Shown here one piece after another: positions 9,426-18,569 of a stretch of DNA of 64,000 nucleotides. The first letter of the stretch is position 1; every line of letters starts with the position of its first letter. The translations under genes were made by a program, and so were the position numbers. The DNA is taken from the NCBI RefSeq assembly GCF_037080055.1, contig NZ_JBAOJI010000001.1, positions 620,001-684,000 of the forward strand. Reading direction: 5' to 3'. The stretch comes from Halovenus sp037080055 (GTDB lineage Archaea; Halobacteriota; Halobacteria; Halobacteriales; Haloarculaceae). The notes below the pieces were generated by a model. That model made no database searches. It saw only the letters and a program-made list of their open reading frames with translations, and had not been told where the DNA came from.

Positions 9426-10998
9426 ACAGCCGCTTGTCGAGGTCGACAATCTACAGAAGTACTTCTACGAGCAGGACACTATCGTCGACCGCCTGCTCAG
9501 AAACGAGCCAGTCGCCGTCAAGGCTGTCGACGGCGTCTCCTTCGACATCTACGAGGGCGAGACGCTCGGGCTCGTCGGCGAGTCCGGCTGTGGAAAGTCG
9601 ACCTGCGGCGAGACGCTGCTCCGATTGCAGGAAGCGACCGACGGTAGCGTTACCTTCGACGGCACAGAGGTCTTCGAGCTTTCAGGCGGCGATCTCAAGG
9701 AGTTCCGCCGGAACGCCCAGTTCATCTTCCAGGACCCCTTCTCCAGTCTCGATCCGCGGATGCCCATCGGCGAGTCGATTCGCGAGCCGCTCCGGATTCA
9801 GAACTGGCCGGAGAGCGACCCCGACGTGACGACAGCAGCCAGCGTCGAGGCAAGTGGCATCTCGGCCGATCGCGTGACCGTGACCGTCGGCGACGATATC
9901 GACAAAGTCGTCGAGCCACGGCAGGGGGTCGCGGAGGTGACAGTCCACATCGCAGCAGAGCGCGACGAGCCCACAGCGGCGTCGGACCCAGGCGTCGACA
10001 CGGCCGGAGCGTTCCGGGTGCGCGTCGCAGACGGCCTCTCCGTCGAGGCGAGCGAGGCGGACGACGAACTCGACGTAGCGGTGTCTGTCGGGCGTTCGGA
10101 TGCGGAACTGCGGCAAGCGCGGGCGGCTGATCTGCTCGACCGCGTGGGGCTGTCCGCCGACCAGGTGGATCGATTCCCACACGAGTTCTCCGGCGGCCAG
10201 CGCCAGCGGATCGGCATCGCCCGCGCGCTCGCACTCAACCCCGACTTCCTGGTGCTCGACGAGCCGACGAGCGCGCTCGATGTCTCCGTCCAGGCCCAGA
10301 TTCTCAACCTCCTCGGCGACCTGCAAGCGGAGTTCGATCTCACCTTCCTGTTGATCTCACACGATCTCTCGGTCATCCGGCACATTAGCGACCGGGTCGC
10401 GGTGATGTATCTCGGTGAGATCGTCGAGATCGGACCGGCCGAAGCGATCTTCGAGAGCCCGAAACACCCCTACACGCAGGCGCTACTCGAGAGCGTCCCG
10501 CGGGCCTCGACGGAGGAACAGGATCGGGAGATCGAGGCGCTGTCGGGGGACGTTCCCTCACCACGGGAGCCGCCGAGTGGCTGTCGGTTCAGAACGCGGT
10601 GTCCGAAGGTCATTCCACCCGACGGGATGGATATCGAGCAGGAGAGCTACCGCGAGATCATGGATCTCCGCCAGCAGATCGAAAGCCGGCGGTTCGACAT
10701 CGAGAGCATCGACGGGGACGCCGAGACAGACGGCGTCGTGGAGACGCTCAAAGAACGAACGATTCAGACCGACCTGCCCGCCGCCCACGAGTCGACCGTC
10801 GACGACGCACTCGAAGCGGTCGCCGGTGAGGAGTGGGAACGGGCCGAAGAGATCCTCGCGCAGCGTTACGAGAGCGTCTGCGAGACGACTGCGCCGCCGC
10901 TCGTGGGCGGAGATCATTGCGGAGCCTGTCACCTGCTGTCCGACGACGAGCCCGTCGAGAGCGGCAGCGACACCTCCGGCGTGGCGACTGACGACTGA
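9418..10998 (+). CDS. dppF: Peptide ABC transporter ATP-binding protein DppF with a large internal insertion
   Basis: A 526-residue second ATPase of the importer, starting at ATG 9418, which overlaps the end of dppD by eight bases. Walker A is GESGCGKST, the Q-loop is FQDPFSSLDPRM, the signature is EFSGGQRQRIGIARAL and Walker B is FLVLDEPTSALD. Compared with usual DppF proteins there is an insertion of about 100 residues between the Q-loop and the helical domain (roughly residues 130-228). It is acidic, rich in Val, Thr, Asp and Ala, and looks beta-stranded. The C-terminus is also long and ends with a Cys cluster (CGAC). The nucleotide-binding core is intact, so it should be active. The insertion is unexplained. 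Confidence 0.9.
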   Translation: MTEQPLVEVDNLQKYFYEQDTIVDRLLRNEPVAVKAVDGVSFDIYEGETLGLVGESGCGKSTCGETLLRLQEATDGSVTFDGTEVFELSGGDLKEFRRNAQFIFQDPFSSLDPRMPIGESIREPLRIQNWPESDPDVTTAASVEASGISADRVTVTVGDDIDKVVEPRQGVAEVTVHIAAERDEPTAASDPGVDTAGAFRVRVADGLSVEASEADDELDVAVSVGRSDAELRQARAADLLDRVGLSADQVDRFPHEFSGGQRQRIGIARALALNPDFLVLDEPTSALDVSVQAQILNLLGDLQAEFDLTFLLISHDLSVIRHISDRVAVMYLGEIVEIGPAEAIFESPKHPYTQALLESVPRASTEEQDREIEALSGDVPSPREPPSGCRFRTRCPKVIPPDGMDIEQESYREIMDLRQQIESRRFDIESIDGDAETDGVVETLKERTIQTDLPAAHESTVDDALEAVAGEEWERAEEILAQRYESVCETTAPPLVGGDHCGACHLLSDDEPVESGSDTSGVATDD

Positions 10999-11047
10999 GT
11001 TGCCCCGAACCGGAACACCCTTGCCGGAATCGGTCCCACTGAGAGAT

Positions 11048-11251
11048 ATGGTGTCGGGTACTGCTGGCGAGTCGACCGACGACGAGTCCTTCGGCAGCCA
11101 CCTCCGGAAACTCGACCACTGGACTTTCTTGCTCGCGCTCGGACTCGTCGTGGCGAACGTCGCCGTCAACTCCCCGTATCTCAGCGCCGCCGCGGCCCTG
11201 CTGTTGCTCGTCGCGCTGGGATACGACGCCTGGGAGTTTTACACCGAGTGA
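11048..11251 (+). CDS. Small two-helix membrane protein, 67 aa
   Basis: ATG 11048 opens a 67-residue frame with a polar acidic N-terminus (to about residue 22), then two hydrophobic helices (WTFLLALGLVVANVAV and AAAALLLLVALGYDAW). It starts 49 bases after dppF and its last codons overlap the next small membrane gene. No family recognised. The frame extends upstream without a believable protein, so this ATG is chosen. Confidence 0.6.
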   Translation: MVSGTAGESTDDESFGSHLRKLDHWTFLLALGLVVANVAVNSPYLSAAAALLLLVALGYDAWEFYTE

Positions 11252-11505
11252 GCGGGAAAGCTTTGGTACTCCGGAACACACACAAGCGTGTGGAACTAGA
11301 CGAGATGCTTCCGGATCCGGGCTTGCTCGTCACGGCCGCTGGAATCGTCGTCATCGCCGTCGTCCTCTGGGGAGCCGTCTCGCTCGTCCGGGGACAGTTG
11401 ATCCAGCCGCTGGAAGCCGTGATGTTCGCGTTCGTCTTCGCGTTCGTCTACTTTGGCAGTCTCTCGTTGCTTGGCAACAGCGAGTCAAGCAGCGATTCCA
11501 GCTAA
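11248..11505 (+). CDS. Small two-helix membrane protein, up to 85 aa
   Basis: The frame starts at GTG 11248, overlapping the previous stop by four bases. An internal ATG at 11305 gives a shorter, equally plausible product of 66 residues beginning MLPDPGLLV. Two hydrophobic segments (VTAAGIVVIAVVLWGAVSLV and EAVMFAFVFAFVYFGSL) are followed by a Ser-rich tail. Function unknown; paired with the preceding small membrane protein. Confidence 0.6.
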   Translation: MSGKALVLRNTHKRVELDEMLPDPGLLVTAAGIVVIAVVLWGAVSLVRGQLIQPLEAVMFAFVFAFVYFGSLSLLGNSESSSDSS

Positions 11506-11787
11506 CGACGGCGGACAGAATCAGAGCAGTTTGTCTGTCGGAACTGCCTGCTCGAACTCGGGGATTGCTCGGGACGGCATAGGGAGATGAACATTGCTTC
11601 GTCGAACTGTACCGTTTTGACGAGTGCCGCTCTCGACAGCTCCGAGCCATCGTATGGAACAACAAGAGACGTACCGAATCAGAGGCGCGGTGAGTACGAT
11701 TCCGTTTCGAGGGTGAATTGCGACGGCGAAACGAGCGAGCCCAAACACCCAAACCGAGGGCTATCCTCTGTTCGATAGAGCCACGGA
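11506..11787. other. Gene-poor interval before the LOV kinase
   Basis: No convincing gene in 282 bases. Short open frames exist on both strands (for example 11521-11748 on the minus strand) but lack haloarchaeal composition or a recognisable domain. It must hold the promoter of the downstream kinase, though no clear TATA box stands out. Confidence 0.5.
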
Positions 11788-12897
11788 ATGTCAGGAACGG
11801 ACGACGAGATTTCCGAGATGATCGAGCAGATATCGACGATCGAACTCAAACTCCAGTCGATCGAGGAGGCACCGCTGGGGATCGCGATTGCCGATATGCA
11901 GGCCGACGACGAGCCGCTGATCTACGCGAACGAGGGATTCGAGGAGATCACGGGCTATCCGGAGTCGGAGATTCTCGGCCGGAACTGTCGGTTTCTGCAG
12001 GGCCCGGAGACTACCGAGGAGTCGGTCGCACGGATGCGGGCGGCGATCGAAGCGGACGATTCCGTCCGGGTCGAACTACGTAACTATCGGAAAGACGGCG
12101 AGCAGTTCTGGAATGAGGTAACGCTCGCGCCGCTGCACAGTGAGAACGGCGAGGTGACCCACTACGTCGGCTTCCAGCAAGACATCAGCACGCGAAAGGA
12201 GTACGAACGCCAACTCGAACAGCAGAAAGACGATCTCAGCGTGCTGAACGAGATGGTTCGGCACGATATCCGCAACGACCTGCAGGTCGCGCTGGCGTCG
12301 ATGGAACTGCTGGAAGCCGGCGACGGCGACGACGAACAGGTGACCGCAGCCATCGAGAGCATCAATCAGGCGATCGGACTCACGAACGTCGCCCGCGACG
12401 TGGCGGACGTGATGCTCAAGATGGACGACTCCCATCACCCCGTCGAGATCCGCCCGATCCTACAGACCGAACTCGAAAACGCGCGGGAAACCGTCCCCGA
12501 AGCGACGATGACAGTCGCCGGGACGATTCCCGCGGTTCGCGTGCAAGCGAACGAGCTACTGGGCTCGGTCTTTCGGAACCTCTTCACCAACGCACTCACG
12601 CACACCGACGCGGCCGACCCAACCGTGCGAGTGTCCGTCACGGAACGCGACGGCGAGGTGACGGTCATCGTTTCCGATAACGGACCGGGCGTGCCCGAGT
12701 CCGCACGCCATCAGCTCTTCGATCGCGGCTGGACGGATCCGGAGAGTCGCGGGACGGGCATGGGGCTGTACATCGTGAGCAGACTGGTCGAAAGTTACGG
12801 CGGAACGGTCGAACTCGCGGGGGAGACAGAGGACAAAAGCGTCGGTCTCGGCGGCGCGGCGTTCGTCGTTCGGTTCCCGACGAGCGGCGACGACTAA
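11788..12897 (+). CDS. LOV/PAS-domain sensor histidine kinase
   Basis: A 369-residue soluble kinase. Residues 25-135 are a PAS domain with the full LOV flavin-binding signature: GRNCRFLQG (photoactive Cys67), YANEGF before it, and LRNYRKDGEQFWNE after it. These are the residues that in known LOV proteins hold FMN and form the cysteinyl-flavin adduct under blue light. Then come the phosphoacceptor region (VRHDIRNDL, His159) and a HATPase domain (NLFTNALTH, SDNGPGVP, GTGMGLYIVSRL). There is no transmembrane segment and no receiver protein next to it. A light- or redox-responsive role is inferred from the motif. It ends five bases before the stop of the convergent fttA gene. Confidence 0.9.
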   Translation: MSGTDDEISEMIEQISTIELKLQSIEEAPLGIAIADMQADDEPLIYANEGFEEITGYPESEILGRNCRFLQGPETTEESVARMRAAIEADDSVRVELRNYRKDGEQFWNEVTLAPLHSENGEVTHYVGFQQDISTRKEYERQLEQQKDDLSVLNEMVRHDIRNDLQVALASMELLEAGDGDDEQVTAAIESINQAIGLTNVARDVADVMLKMDDSHHPVEIRPILQTELENARETVPEATMTVAGTIPAVRVQANELLGSVFRNLFTNALTHTDAADPTVRVSVTERDGEVTVIVSDNGPGVPESARHQLFDRGWTDPESRGTGMGLYIVSRLVESYGGTVELAGETEDKSVGLGGAAFVVRFPTSGDD

Positions 12898-12901
12898 GAA
12901 C

Positions 12902-14821
12902 TCAGACGAAGCGGAACGTTTCGAGATTTTTCGGCGCGAAGGTGCGCATGTTGAACTCGTGATACAGCGCCGAGGAGAACTCCTGTGTCGAGGATTCGTC
13001 GCCGTGAACACAGAGCACCTTCTCGGGACGGGGGTTCATCGTGCGGACGAAGTTCTCCAGTCCCTGCCGGTCGGCGTGGCCGGAGAAGCCGTCGACCACT
13101 TCGGTGTCCATTTTCAGCGTGAGCGTCTCTCGACCGCGACCGCCATTGTCGATTGGAATCTCGTCCCAGCCGTTCTGGATGCGTCGGCCGAGGGTCCCCT
13201 GGGCCTGATAACCGACGAAGGTCAGCGTCGAGTCGGGGTCGGTGCCGAGGTGTTCGAGCCAGGACATGATCGGGCCGCCTTCGAGCATTCCCGAGGTGGA
13301 GATGATGATCGACGGGCCTTCGTCGGCGACATCCTGCCGTTCCTCCTCGCCGCCGTCGATATGGTTGAACTGATCGGAGAGGAAGGGATTGGCGTCGTCG
13401 TGGAAGATGCGCTCGCGCAGATCGTCGCGGAGATACTCGGGATAGGTGGTGTGAATCGCCGTTGCCTCCCAGATCATCCCGTCGAGGTGGACCGGCACCT
13501 CGGGAATCTCGCCTTCCCGCATCGCCTCTTCGAGGACGAGCATGATCTCCTGTGAGCGGCCGACGGCGAAGGCCGGGATGAGGACCTTTCCGTCCCCGTT
13601 GAGGGTGTTTCTGATCGTCTCTTTGAGTTTCCGCTCGGAGTCCTGCTGGTCGGTCTGGTAGTCGTTTCGGCCGCCGTAGGTCGACTCCATGACGAGCGTC
13701 TCGACGCGGGGGAAGTCGTTGACTGCGCCGTTGAACAGCCGCGTGTCGTCGTAGTGAATGTCTCCGGAGAAGGCGACGTTGTACAGGCCATCCCCGATGT
13801 GGAAGTGCGACACTGCGGAGCCGAGAATGTGGCCGGCATTGTGCAGCGTGAGTTTGATATCCGGCGAGATATCCGTCACGTCGCCGTATTCGAGCGGGAT
13901 GGTGTGTTTGATCGCTTCCCGGACCATCTCCGATTCGTACGGCGGGGCGCGCCCTTCCTTGGCGGCCACGTCGAGATAATCCAGCGTGAGCAGGCCCATC
14001 AGGTCCCGTGTCGGTTCGGTGGTGTAGATGGGGCCGTCGTAGCCATACTTGAACAGGAGAGGAATGAGCGCAGAGTGATCGAGGTGAGCGTGGGTCAGCA
14101 CGACTGCATCGAGGGAACTCGCACCGGAGCCCAGCGCTTCGGGGACCTGCAGATAGGGGACCTCGTCTTCAGCGCCGGGTTTGTCACCGCAGTCGATGAG
14201 GACGCGAGTCTCCGGTGTCGAGAGAATGAACGCGGCGCGACCGACTTCTCGGCAACAACCCAGCGTCGTGATACGAACCCACTGGTCGTCGGACATCTCC
14301 TCGCGGTGGATCTGTCGGCCGATCCGTTCGAGGATATCGCGACGGTCGTCCCGTTCCTGTTTCAGGAAATTCCGGACGTTTTTGACCGTAGAGGATTCGA
14401 TCGGCGGCGTCCGAACGACTTCGGGCGTCCAGCCGGTTTCCTGCGTAATCTCTCGCAGCGTTTCACCGTGGCGGCCGATCACCATCCCCGGCTTTTCGGC
14501 CTCGATGACGACTTCGCCGGTGTCGACGTGGAAATCCAGATCCGTCACGCCGGCCTCGTCGGGAATGACATCGAGTACCTGATCGCGGGCGTCGTCGGGC
14601 TTCGAGAGCACCGCCGGATCCGGACGGACCGTGATCCGTTTCCGGAGTTTCGATGCCAGTTGCCGGACGAGATCGCCGTCACGGGCGAACCGTTTCGGGT
14701 CCCGCGTGTAGACGACCAGTTCGGGGCCCTCGTATCGGACTTCCGTGATCTGCACGTCGGATGGCACTTCCTGTTCGATCGTCGCTTCTATCTCTTCGAG
14801 TTGTTGCTCTACTGTGCTCAT
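12902..14821 (-). CDS. fttA: Archaeal transcription termination factor aCPSF1/FttA (KH, beta-lactamase, beta-CASP ribonuclease)
   Basis: A 639-residue protein matching the conserved archaeal CPSF73-like nuclease, which cleaves nascent RNA in U-rich terminators and terminates RNA polymerase. The first 150 residues hold the tandem KH region (ITVRPDP, GMVIGRHGETLREI). The metallo-beta-lactamase domain has THAHLDHSALIPLL and SGDIHYDDTRLF. The beta-CASP domain includes ESTYGGRNDYQ, STSGMLEGGP, and the final FSGHADRQGL and CVHGDE metal ligands. All metal-binding motifs appear intact. The 3' end is convergent with the LOV kinase. Expected to be essential. Confidence 0.95.
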   Translation of the reverse strand: MSTVEQQLEEIEATIEQEVPSDVQITEVRYEGPELVVYTRDPKRFARDGDLVRQLASKLRKRITVRPDPAVLSKPDDARDQVLDVIPDEAGVTDLDFHVDTGEVVIEAEKPGMVIGRHGETLREITQETGWTPEVVRTPPIESSTVKNVRNFLKQERDDRRDILERIGRQIHREEMSDDQWVRITTLGCCREVGRAAFILSTPETRVLIDCGDKPGAEDEVPYLQVPEALGSGASSLDAVVLTHAHLDHSALIPLLFKYGYDGPIYTTEPTRDLMGLLTLDYLDVAAKEGRAPPYESEMVREAIKHTIPLEYGDVTDISPDIKLTLHNAGHILGSAVSHFHIGDGLYNVAFSGDIHYDDTRLFNGAVNDFPRVETLVMESTYGGRNDYQTDQQDSERKLKETIRNTLNGDGKVLIPAFAVGRSQEIMLVLEEAMREGEIPEVPVHLDGMIWEATAIHTTYPEYLRDDLRERIFHDDANPFLSDQFNHIDGGEEERQDVADEGPSIIISTSGMLEGGPIMSWLEHLGTDPDSTLTFVGYQAQGTLGRRIQNGWDEIPIDNGGRGRETLTLKMDTEVVDGFSGHADRQGLENFVRTMNPRPEKVLCVHGDESSTQEFSSALYHEFNMRTFAPKNLETFRFV

Positions 14822-14975
14822 AGGTCAGAACCGTTTCGCAGGGCACACGCGTGCGCTGTCCGCACCCGTGTGGACTGTTCGCTGTCGATAATTGAACCAG
14901 ACATTGTCGAATTGCAAGGTGTATCCGGACACGCGCCCGGAAAACCGCTTGGTGACTGAGATTTGACGGCGCTGC

Positions 14976-14984
14976 ATATAAAAA
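14976..14984 (-). promoter_or_regulatory. TATA box probably driving fttA
   Basis: On the minus strand the element reads TTTTTATATG, upstream of the fttA start at 14821. Initiation about 25 bases downstream would leave an untranslated leader of roughly 130 bases, which is long for this group. An undetected closer promoter is the alternative. Confidence 0.4.
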
Positions 14985-15043
14985 CCTTCGCAAAGGATCA
15001 GTTTCGGGAACTGAGCGGTTCACGGCGGCAGACGCGCACTCGG

Positions 15044-17422
15044 TCAGGACTCGAAATCGCTGTCGGGCTGGACCCGTGAGAGCCGCATCGCGTTGCCCGT
15101 CACGCCGAGGCTCATCCCCATGTCACCGACGACAACGGCGACGGCGACGCTCACCAGCCCCAGCGGGACACCGAGCGCGAGCAGGAACTTCACGCCGAGA
15201 CTCGCCCAGATGCTCTGTCGAATGACGCCGTTGGCCGTGTGCGAGAGGGAGTACAGGTACGGGAGTTTCCCGATGTCGTCGCCCATCAGCGCGATATCGG
15301 CAGTCTCCAGTGCGGTGTCGGTACCGGCGGCACCCATCGCGACGCTAACATCGGCCGTCGCCAGCGCAGGGGCGTCGTTGATCCCGTCACCGACCATCGC
15401 GACCGTCCCGTATTCGGCCTGCAACCCTTCGATAGCCTCGACTTTGCCTTCGGGCAGGAGTTCGGCGCGGTACTCGTCGACGCCGACCTCCTCGGCGATA
15501 GCGCGAGCGGTACCCTCGTTGTCGCCGGTGAGCATCACGACGTGTTCAACGCCGAGTTCGTGGAGGCGTTCGACAGCGCGCTTGGCGGCCGGTCGCACCT
15601 CGTCGGCGATGGCGACCGCCCCCAGCAGTTCCGAGTCAGTCCCAACGAGCACGACCGTCTTGCCCTCCTGTTCCAGCGCCGCGATGGTCTCGCCGACGGC
15701 CGGGCCAGTCGACTCCGTGGCCGCGGCCGCAGAGACGCCGCCATCGGTCGCTGCCGGTCGGGAGAGGTCGAAGCCGAGATCACCGAACAGGGCCGGTTTG
15801 CCGGCGTAGTAGGTCTCGCCACCGTCGGACGAGTCCGACGAGCCTCCGGCTTCGCCGGAGACGTCAATGTCGGCGCGGATTCCTCGCCCGGTGAGACTCT
15901 CGAAGTCGGTCGGTTCGGGCAACTCCGCCACGCCAGTCTCCTCGCTTCGCGTGACGATTGCGTCGGCGATTGGATGTTCGCTTCGCTGTTCGACGGCGGC
16001 GGCGTACCACAGCAGCGTCGACTCGTCAGTCTCGCCGAACGGGACGACATCGGTTACTGCCAGTTCGCCTTTCGTGAGCGTACCCGTCTTGTCGACTGCG
16101 ACGGCGTCGACTTCACCCATCGTCTCCAGGTGGTCACCGCCCTTGATCAGAACACCGTTTTTCGCAGCGCTGGTGATACCGGAGACGACCGAGACGGGCG
16201 TCGAGATGACGAAGGCACAGGGACAAGCGATCACCAAAAGCGTCAGGCCGCGGATGAACCACGTCCGCCAGCCGTCGCCGAAGAACAGCCCGTAGCCGGC
16301 CACGTCGACGGTGATCGGATCGGTGATGAGCAGCGGCGGCACCGCGGCCGTCAGAATCGCCAGCGCAACGACCAGCGGTGTGTAGTAGCCCGCGAAACGG
16401 TCGACGAACTGCTCGGTTTTGGTCTTGTTCGCCTGCGCGCCCTGGACCATCTCGATAATCCGCGAGAGCGTCGAATCGCCGGCCGTCGAGGTGACCTCGA
16501 CTTCGAGATACCCCTCCTCGTTGATCGACCCAGCGTAGACCTCCTCGCCGGGCGTTTTATCGACAGGGACGCTCTCACCGGTGATCGGCGACTCGTCGAC
16601 CGCGCTCTCGCCGTCGGTGACCGCCCCATCGAGAGGAATCTTCTCACCCGGGCGGATCACGACGGTTTCACCGACCGCCACGTCCTCGGCGGGAACGGTG
16701 ACCTCCTCGCCGTCCCGCTTGACTGTCGCCTCGTCCGGCGAGAGTTCCATCAACTCCCGCAGGGAATCTCGGGCCCGATCCATGGCGTAGTCCTCCAGCA
16801 GTTCGGCGATGCTAAAGAGGACCGCGAGCGTCGCTGCCTCGACAAAGTAGCCAATTCCCGTCGCGGCGATGATGGCCGTCCCCATCAGCAGGTCGATATC
16901 CAGACTCAGATTCTTCGCCGAGTAGTAACCGCTGCGGATGACGGGAATCCCGCTGGCCGCGACAGCACCAAGGAACAGCACGTCGCTGATCGCCAGCGGA
17001 ACGTCGAGGACGGCGGCAATATCGACGTTCTGGCCCGTCAGGAGAAACTCGAAGACGAGGCCGAGCGTGACCAGCACTGCGCCGAGCCACGTCTTCTTCG
17101 CGCGGGGGGTCGTCCAGATTTCCGACGGCGGCGCCATCTCGACCTCGTCCCCATCCGAGTCGGAGTCATCTCCGCCGACGACCTCGTAGCCGGCGGCTTC
17201 GATCCGTTCGACGATGTCACCCTCGCTGGCCCGATCGGCGTCGTAGGTGACCGTCGCCGTCCCGGTGGTCGGCTGGAGATCCATCTCGACGATACCGTCG
17301 ACGCGCTGGAGACTCTTGTCGACTTTCTGGGCACAGGACGGACAGTCCATCTCCGGGACTGTGAGCCGAGCGGTGAGTTCCACTCGGGAACCGTCTCCCA
17401 CGCCGTCAGCGTTCTCTGTCAT
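15044..17422 (-). CDS. zntA: P1B-type heavy-metal ATPase, zinc/cadmium class
   Basis: A 792-residue membrane pump that would export divalent metal using ATP. Its N-terminal HMA domain has MDCPSCAQKV. Eight transmembrane helices follow, with CPC in the sixth (IACPCAFVIS, near residue 400), then DKTGTLTKGEL (aspartyl phosphorylation site), SEHP, and GDGINDAPAL. Lys in the seventh helix (LGVKFLLALG) and DMG in the last helix (VVGDMGMSLGVTGNAMRL) match the P1B-2 Zn/Cd/Pb group rather than copper pumps. A Bat-like regulator lies directly upstream in the same orientation. Copper cannot be fully excluded without data. Confidence 0.9.
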   Translation of the reverse strand: MTENADGVGDGSRVELTARLTVPEMDCPSCAQKVDKSLQRVDGIVEMDLQPTTGTATVTYDADRASEGDIVERIEAAGYEVVGGDDSDSDGDEVEMAPPSEIWTTPRAKKTWLGAVLVTLGLVFEFLLTGQNVDIAAVLDVPLAISDVLFLGAVAASGIPVIRSGYYSAKNLSLDIDLLMGTAIIAATGIGYFVEAATLAVLFSIAELLEDYAMDRARDSLRELMELSPDEATVKRDGEEVTVPAEDVAVGETVVIRPGEKIPLDGAVTDGESAVDESPITGESVPVDKTPGEEVYAGSINEEGYLEVEVTSTAGDSTLSRIIEMVQGAQANKTKTEQFVDRFAGYYTPLVVALAILTAAVPPLLITDPITVDVAGYGLFFGDGWRTWFIRGLTLLVIACPCAFVISTPVSVVSGITSAAKNGVLIKGGDHLETMGEVDAVAVDKTGTLTKGELAVTDVVPFGETDESTLLWYAAAVEQRSEHPIADAIVTRSEETGVAELPEPTDFESLTGRGIRADIDVSGEAGGSSDSSDGGETYYAGKPALFGDLGFDLSRPAATDGGVSAAAATESTGPAVGETIAALEQEGKTVVLVGTDSELLGAVAIADEVRPAAKRAVERLHELGVEHVVMLTGDNEGTARAIAEEVGVDEYRAELLPEGKVEAIEGLQAEYGTVAMVGDGINDAPALATADVSVAMGAAGTDTALETADIALMGDDIGKLPYLYSLSHTANGVIRQSIWASLGVKFLLALGVPLGLVSVAVAVVVGDMGMSLGVTGNAMRLSRVQPDSDFES

Positions 17423-17476
17423 TACCTGCCCGTAAGAGAGTTAGTTCGATAACCCTTTGTTGGAATATTCCAAGAT

Positions 17477-18220
17477 TCAGAGCGAGGGGGCGTTTTCGGC
17501 CAGTTGCGTCCCGGTGACGTGGCGTTTGGCGAGTTGTTCTTCGGCCCGTCGGAGTCGGTAGGTGAGCGTCGACCGCGGGATGTCGAGGTGGTCGGCGAGA
17601 TCACCAACGTCGATTTCTCGGGGCGACTCGTAGTAGCCGTGTTCGACGGCGGCCCGGAGTGCTGCCTCCTGTTCTGGGGAGAGTTCCCCCTCTGGCTCGT
17701 CGCCGCCCGTCCCGGCGGCAGTTTCGCCGGTTCGGAGCATCTCCATCTGGGCGCAGTCGCCGACGGCCCCGTCGAGGGTGTCGAAAAAGCCGGTCACGTC
17801 GCCGTCGTCGGGGTGGATGAGCCGCCAGGTGTAGTGTCGGCCCTCGTTGCGCGTCTCAAAGAGGACGCCGTCGCCGAGGTGATCGCGGGCGATATGCGGG
17901 ACCGAGGCACAGGTCGGCGTGCGCTCCCACGTCGAGTAGAGGACGAGCGTGTCGTCGGTGCGGTCGAGGACGCGAGTCGTCTGTGTCGCGCCGCAGTGGT
18001 CGGTCGCCAGGCAGTCGGCGTAGTAGTCGGCGTCGAGAAAAGCGTCTCTGATGTCGTCGAGCGCCGCGGCAGAGCCGCTGACGTGATCGACCCGCCAGAG
18101 GTGATCGGCGGTCGCGTGCAGCGACAGCGAGCGAATCCGGGCGTCGGGATGCTCGGCGAGCGTGTCGGCCACGCGGTTGTAGCCGGGCTCGTATTCCAGA
18201 GCGAAGACGAGTTCGCGCAT
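17477..18220 (-). CDS. Bat-type helix-turn-helix regulator, probable metal-response regulator
   Basis: A 247-residue protein with an N-terminal sensory region beginning MRELVFALEYEPGYN and a C-terminal HTH_10 domain (LADHLDIPRSTLTYRLRRAE). The middle holds separated Cys and His residues (ADCLATDHCGAT, RTPTCASVPHIARDH) that could bind metal. It lies 54 bases upstream of the zinc-type ATPase on the same strand, so the likely role is control of that pump. This is inference from context; the HTH assignment is firm. Confidence 0.8.
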   Translation of the reverse strand: MRELVFALEYEPGYNRVADTLAEHPDARIRSLSLHATADHLWRVDHVSGSAAALDDIRDAFLDADYYADCLATDHCGATQTTRVLDRTDDTLVLYSTWERTPTCASVPHIARDHLGDGVLFETRNEGRHYTWRLIHPDDGDVTGFFDTLDGAVGDCAQMEMLRTGETAAGTGGDEPEGELSPEQEAALRAAVEHGYYESPREIDVGDLADHLDIPRSTLTYRLRRAEEQLAKRHVTGTQLAENAPSL

Positions 18221-18569
18221 GTGTGGTTTTTGGGGATGGTAGCAATTATACTGCGTGGCTGGTTTCGGAGCGTGGTTTGGTTGAGTTCCTGTGGTTGACT
18301 ACGTAGAGGAGGTCAGCGAACGATTCACAAGGTGATTGTTTCATCGTAGAACTGGCTGAATACGCTGGTAAGTAGACGTGCGGACTGGGTGGTGACATTA
18401 CTCACATCATTCAGTGATGTTAGAAGAGGTATACAAGATGCAGGGCCCGTATCTTGACAGTCCGCTCGCCAGATTAGATTAAATCAGTCATCATTTGAGA
18501 CTTACCTACCGGCGCAGAGTGCTAATCTATCTACATCGTGCCAGACACTGCTTACAAACTGCAAAGAAC
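18221..18569. other. Gene-free interval between regulator and histidine kinase
   Basis: About 350 bases with stops in all frames and no recognisable gene. Its right part is AT-rich (TTAGATTAAATC near 18475). It must include the promoter of the Bat-like regulator, whose gene starts at 18220. It could contain a decayed gene, but nothing identifiable remains. Confidence 0.45.

Noticed and set aside
11521..11748. A 75-residue minus-strand open frame
   Set aside because: Composition is not haloarchaeal, no domain or promoter is seen, and it overlaps other equally weak frames.
15239..17452. A 737-residue open frame on the plus strand opposite the zinc-type ATPase
   Set aside because: It is a shadow of the ATPase: high-GC codon bias leaves long antisense frames open. 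The antisense product is Arg- and Asp-rich without any domain, while the minus strand has all P-type motifs.
18300..18490. Possible transposase remnant in the gap after the Bat-like regulator
   Set aside because: Six-frame reading gives stops throughout and no transposase motif; no terminal repeats or target-site duplication are visible.
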